Shown here piece after piece: positions 61,098 through 64,000 of a stretch of DNA of 64,000 nucleotides. The position numbers and the translations under genes are program-made. The notes beneath the pieces are model-generated. The model did no database searches, was not told the origin of the DNA, and saw nothing but the letters and a program-made list of their open reading frames with translations. Numbering within the stretch: position 1 is the first letter of the stretch; each line of letters begins with the position of its first letter. Source of the DNA: Thermoanaerobacter kivui (lineage in GTDB: Bacteria; Bacillota; Thermoanaerobacteria; Thermoanaerobacterales; Thermoanaerobacteraceae); NCBI RefSeq assembly GCF_000763575.1, contig NZ_CP009170.1, positions 831,501 through 895,500 on the forward strand. The letters run 5' to 3'.

Positions 61098-62746
61098 AGA
61101 AGTTAATTGTAGCGGCAGCTATAGGGAATTGTGTTCATGTAGCAGGAGTGTATAACTTTTTGAGGTTTGCCGAGCAGCAAGGTTATGAGACTGTATTTTT
61201 GGGACCTGCTGTTCCTATTAAAAAATTGATAGAAGCCGTTAAAGAACATAAACCGGGGATTGTAGGAGTAAGCTATAGACTGACTCCTTCTGCTCTTGAA
61301 AAACTTTTAGAAGAATTAAAGAGGGAAATAGAAGTAAATAATTTGCAACATATAAAATGGGTATTTGGAGGGACAGAACCTAATGCAGAAGTAGCTTGTA
61401 AATCAGGAATATTTGTGACAGTTTTTGATGGCAAAAATGGGGATGAAGCTACAATCAACTTTCTAAGAGGAGGAAGCACAAGTCATAGACAGCGGGTTTT
61501 TGCTGATACACTAATAGGAAGAATAGAAGATAAATTTCCCTATCCTATCATAAGACACCACTTTGGTCTTCCTTCATTAGAAGATACTATAGAGGGTGTT
61601 AAGAAGATAGCAGAGGCAGAAATTTTAGATGTAATTTCTCTCGCGCCAGACCAAAATGCTCAAGAGCACTTCTTTGATAAAAAATATGACAAGTCTTTAG
61701 ATGGAGCAGGCGGTGTTTCTATAAGAAAGAAAGAAGACTTAATAAGAATATATGAGGCTTCAAAAAGAGGTAACTATCCTCTTCTCAGATGTTACAGTGG
61801 TACAAATGATGTTTTCAAGATGGCAGAGATGCTTCTAGAGACTATCCATAACGCTTGGGCAGCGATTCCCCTTTGCTGGTATAATGTATTGGACGGCAGA
61901 GGACCAAGGGATGTAAATACTTCCATAAGAGAAAATCAGCAGCTTATGAAATGGCACGCTGAAAAAGGAGTACCTGTAGAAGTAAACGAAGCACATCATT
62001 GGAGTTTGAGAGATGCTCACGACGTAATTGGAGTAACAATGGCTTATCTTGCTGCATATAACGCCAAAAAGATGGGAGTAAAAGATTATGTAGCGCAGTT
62101 TATGTTTAATGTACCTGCGTCTATTTCTCCGAAAATGGATTTGGCAAAGATGCTTGCGAAGATAGAATTGATAGAAGAATTACAAGATGAAAACTTTAGA
62201 GTTATAAGGCAAGCAAGGGCAGGACTTGCAAGTTTTCCAACTGACCTTTTAGAGGCCAAGGGTCAGTTGGCTTCCAGTGCTTATCTCTCTATGGCTATAA
62301 GACCTCATATATATCACGTAGTGGGATATTGTGAAGCTCATCATGCTGCAACGTCAGAAGATATAATTGAAAGCGTTAAAATAGTAAAAGCCGTGATAAA
62401 AAACTCTATGTTTGGAATGCCTGATTTGACTCAGGATAAAGAAGTAATTCAAAGAAAAGAACAGTTAAAGAAAGAGACAAGGATTTTATTGGAAGCGATA
62501 AAGAGCTTGGCACCTCACAGTCCTGATCCACTGGTAGATCCAGATGTGTTGGCACTAGCAATAAAAATAGGTCTATTGGATGCACCTCATCTTAAAGGTA
62601 ACAAATATGCTAAAGGAGCACTACAAACCAAAGTTATAGATGGGGCATGTTACGCTTATGACTATGAAAAACACAGAATAATACCTGAAGAAGAAAGGGT
62701 AGAAAAGATTTTACGTGAATATGAAAGATTAGTTATAACAGTATAA
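61094..62746 (+). CDS. B12-binding-domain protein, mutase-like, uncharacterised
   Basis: This 550-residue protein has an N-terminal cobalamin-binding-like Rossmann domain (residues 1-125; GNCVHVAGVYNFL, GVSYRL, VFGGTEP) and a long C-terminal region that resembles the barrel of B12-dependent glutamate-type mutases (CYSGTNDVFKMAEMLLETIH, PASISPKMDLAKM). The usual DxHxxG is CxHxxG here: the lower-ligand His is kept but the partner Asp is Cys. Coupled by ATGA overlap to the opine-dehydrogenase-like gene. Reaction unknown; a carbon-skeleton or amino-group rearrangement is a guess. Confidence 0.7.
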   Translation: MKKLIVAAAIGNCVHVAGVYNFLRFAEQQGYETVFLGPAVPIKKLIEAVKEHKPGIVGVSYRLTPSALEKLLEELKREIEVNNLQHIKWVFGGTEPNAEVACKSGIFVTVFDGKNGDEATINFLRGGSTSHRQRVFADTLIGRIEDKFPYPIIRHHFGLPSLEDTIEGVKKIAEAEILDVISLAPDQNAQEHFFDKKYDKSLDGAGGVSIRKKEDLIRIYEASKRGNYPLLRCYSGTNDVFKMAEMLLETIHNAWAAIPLCWYNVLDGRGPRDVNTSIRENQQLMKWHAEKGVPVEVNEAHHWSLRDAHDVIGVTMAYLAAYNAKKMGVKDYVAQFMFNVPASISPKMDLAKMLAKIELIEELQDENFRVIRQARAGLASFPTDLLEAKGQLASSAYLSMAIRPHIYHVVGYCEAHHAATSEDIIESVKIVKAVIKNSMFGMPDLTQDKEVIQRKEQLKKETRILLEAIKSLAPHSPDPLVDPDVLALAIKIGLLDAPHLKGNKYAKGALQTKVIDGACYAYDYEKHRIIPEEERVEKILREYERLVITV

Positions 62747-62751
62747 AATTT

Positions 62752-62785
62752 AGGAACGTAAGATCTATTCTTACGTTCCTTATTC
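62752..62785 (+). terminator. terminator of the opine-dehydrogenase/B12 operon
   Basis: AGGAACGTAAGA (62752-62763), loop TCTAT, TCTTACGTTCCT (62769-62780), then TATTC. Confidence 0.85.
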
Positions 62786-62827
62786 AATTTTCTTTAAATA
62801 TATATGAAGGGGAGGAATGATAATCAA

Positions 62828-64000
62828 ATGTGTGGATTGGCAGGAATTATAGGAACTGGTGATAAGAGCAAAGTACAAAGGATGCTTGATAAAATACGAC
62901 ATCGTGGCCCGGATGAGTCAGGTATTTTTGCAGATGAAAATATTACATTAGGCCATAATAGGTTGACGATAATTGACCTTTATCATGGACGCCAACCTAT
63001 AAAAAACGAAGATGGCAGGTATTGGCTTATTTATAATGGAGAAATTTACAATTACCAATTATTGCGTAAAGAGTTAAAAAACCATATTTTTTCCACAGAT
63101 ACTGATAGCGAAGTAATAATTCATTTGTATGAAGAACTAAGTAAAAATTGTGTTAACTATATTGATGGAATGTTTGCTTTAGTTATTTATGACTCTAAAA
63201 AAAAGACCATATTTATTGCTCGCGATCCGTTAGGAATAAAGCCATTGTATTATGGTAAAACAAAAGAAGGTTATTTTGCCTTTGCTTCGGAGATTAAAGC
63301 ACTTCAGGAAGTAACTGATGATATAAATGAATTTCCTAATGGATATATTTATACAACTGAAAATGGATTTGAAAAATATTATTCAATTCCACAAGATCCG
63401 ATGTATTTTGCAGATGTTGATAATATTATTAATGGATTAAGGCTTAGATTAGAGGATTCAGTAAGAAAAAGGTTGATTGCTGATGTGCCTGTTGGAGTAT
63501 TTTTAAGCGGCGGATTGGATAGCAGTCTTATAGCAGCAATAGCAGCAAAATACAAAAAACCCCTTCATTCATTTGCAGTAGGTGTCGAAGGAAGTAATGA
63601 CTTAAAGAATGCAAGAGTTGTTGCTGATTATGTAGGTACGATTCACCATGAATTTATTTATACAGAGGAGGACATAAAAAAAGTTTTACCCGAAGTTATA
63701 TATCATCTTGAATCCTGTGATCCAGCCTTAGTCAGAAGTGCTGTTGCAACATATTTTGTATCAAAACTTGCAAGCAATTACGTAAAGGTTGTTCTTTCGG
63801 GAGAAGGTGCTGATGAATTGTTTGGTGGATATCATTACCTTAAAAATTATTCAAATCCTTGGAAATTACAATCCGAATTAAAATATATAACTCGAAATTT
63901 GCATAATACAAATCTTCAAAGAGTTGACAGAATGACAATGGCACATTCCATTGAGGGACGTGTACCGTTTTTAGATGTAGAAGTATTAAGGTACGCATTT
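62828..64000 (+). CDS. asnB: asparagine synthase (glutamine-hydrolysing), 5' part, runs off the window
   Basis: The 391 codons visible code for AsnB, which makes asparagine from aspartate, glutamine and ATP. After Met, CGLAG gives the N-terminal nucleophile Cys2 of the glutaminase domain (about residues 2-170; RHRGPDESGIF, YNGEIYNYQLLRKEL). The synthase domain starts near 205 with GVFLSGGLDSSLIAA (PP-loop SGGxDS) and includes VVLSGEGADELFGGYHY. The ATG at 62828 follows GGGGAGG at 12 bases. The gene has no stop before the window end. Confidence 0.95.
   Translation, partial: MCGLAGIIGTGDKSKVQRMLDKIRHRGPDESGIFADENITLGHNRLTIIDLYHGRQPIKNEDGRYWLIYNGEIYNYQLLRKELKNHIFSTDTDSEVIIHLYEELSKNCVNYIDGMFALVIYDSKKKTIFIARDPLGIKPLYYGKTKEGYFAFASEIKALQEVTDDINEFPNGYIYTTENGFEKYYSIPQDPMYFADVDNIINGLRLRLEDSVRKRLIADVPVGVFLSGGLDSSLIAAIAAKYKKPLHSFAVGVEGSNDLKNARVVADYVGTIHHEFIYTEEDIKKVLPEVIYHLESCDPALVRSAVATYFVSKLASNYVKVVLSGEGADELFGGYHYLKNYSNPWKLQSELKYITRNLHNTNLQRVDRMTMAHSIEGRVPFLDVEVLRYAF

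Noticed and set aside
62781-62827. T-box or other leader before asnB
   Set aside because: Only 47 bases separate the previous terminator from the start codon, too short for a T-box.

Overview
The window looks like a low-GC, thermophilic, anaerobic, spore-forming Firmicute, most likely Thermoanaerobacter/Caldanaerobacter. The evidence is the AT-rich sequence, frequent TTG and GTG starts behind strong GGAGG/GGGGTG sites, sporulation genes (spoIVFA/spoIVFB pair, short Spo0B-like gene before obg), the maf-radC-mreBCD-pbp2-minCDE-rodA-mgsA cluster, and a preQ1-I aptamer nearly identical to the one known from Thermoanaerobacter tengcongensis. The species call is inference; no search was run.

Layout. 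0.2-3.5 kb: ABC exporter pair and SppA. 3.5-7.0 kb: a decay zone with a nucleotidyltransferase (MntA-like) broken by one stop codon, a TnpB scrap, two IS256-type transposase pieces, an MFS transporter remnant and one intact DUF1646 membrane protein. 7.1-15.4 kb: superoxide dismutase, UPF0340 protein, YcdB/SLH surface protein, GH18 hydrolase broken by a stop codon, PspC-type membrane proteins, polysaccharide deacetylase, amino-acid permease. 15.4-20.7 kb: small proteins, a CstA-type transporter and its LytS/LytR-type two-component system. 20.8-26.5 kb: ECF sigma/anti-sigma pair, polA, coaE, lytic transglycosylase. 26.5-28.6 kb: IS607-type element with a damaged recombinase and a full-length TnpB. 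28.6-36.2 kb: nicotinate phosphoribosyltransferase, oligopeptide-binding protein, tRNA-Leu(GAG), c-di-AMP riboswitch with an NlpC/P60 wall hydrolase, TypA/BipA, a second transglycosylase, a SPOR-like protein. 36.4-51.8 kb: shape, division and sporulation cluster ending in radical-SAM, DUF2344 and RNase G genes. 51.8-52.8 kb: queF-queT under a preQ1 riboswitch. 53-58.9 kb: rplU-prp-rpmA-spo0B-like-obg, then nadD-yqeK-lcp-rsfS. 59-64 kb: YheO-like regulator, a second c-di-AMP riboswitch with terminator, an opine-dehydrogenase-like/B12-domain gene pair, and the 5' part of asnB.

Most notable regulatory circuits. (1) A c-di-AMP riboswitch controls an uncharacterised opine-dehydrogenase/B12-protein operon, with a possible leader peptide ending on the terminator stem. 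(2) A LytTR two-component system lies next to a CstA-type transporter whose promoter carries 8-bp direct repeats separated by exactly 13 bp, the geometry known for BtsR/YehT control of a CstA-family pyruvate transporter in E. coli. (3) An ECF sigma promoter motif occurs twice, before the sigma gene and before the YcdB/SLH surface protein. (4) A perfect 11-bp hairpin hides the ribosome-binding site of the spoIVFA-like gene. No CRISPR array, rRNA or prophage was seen.
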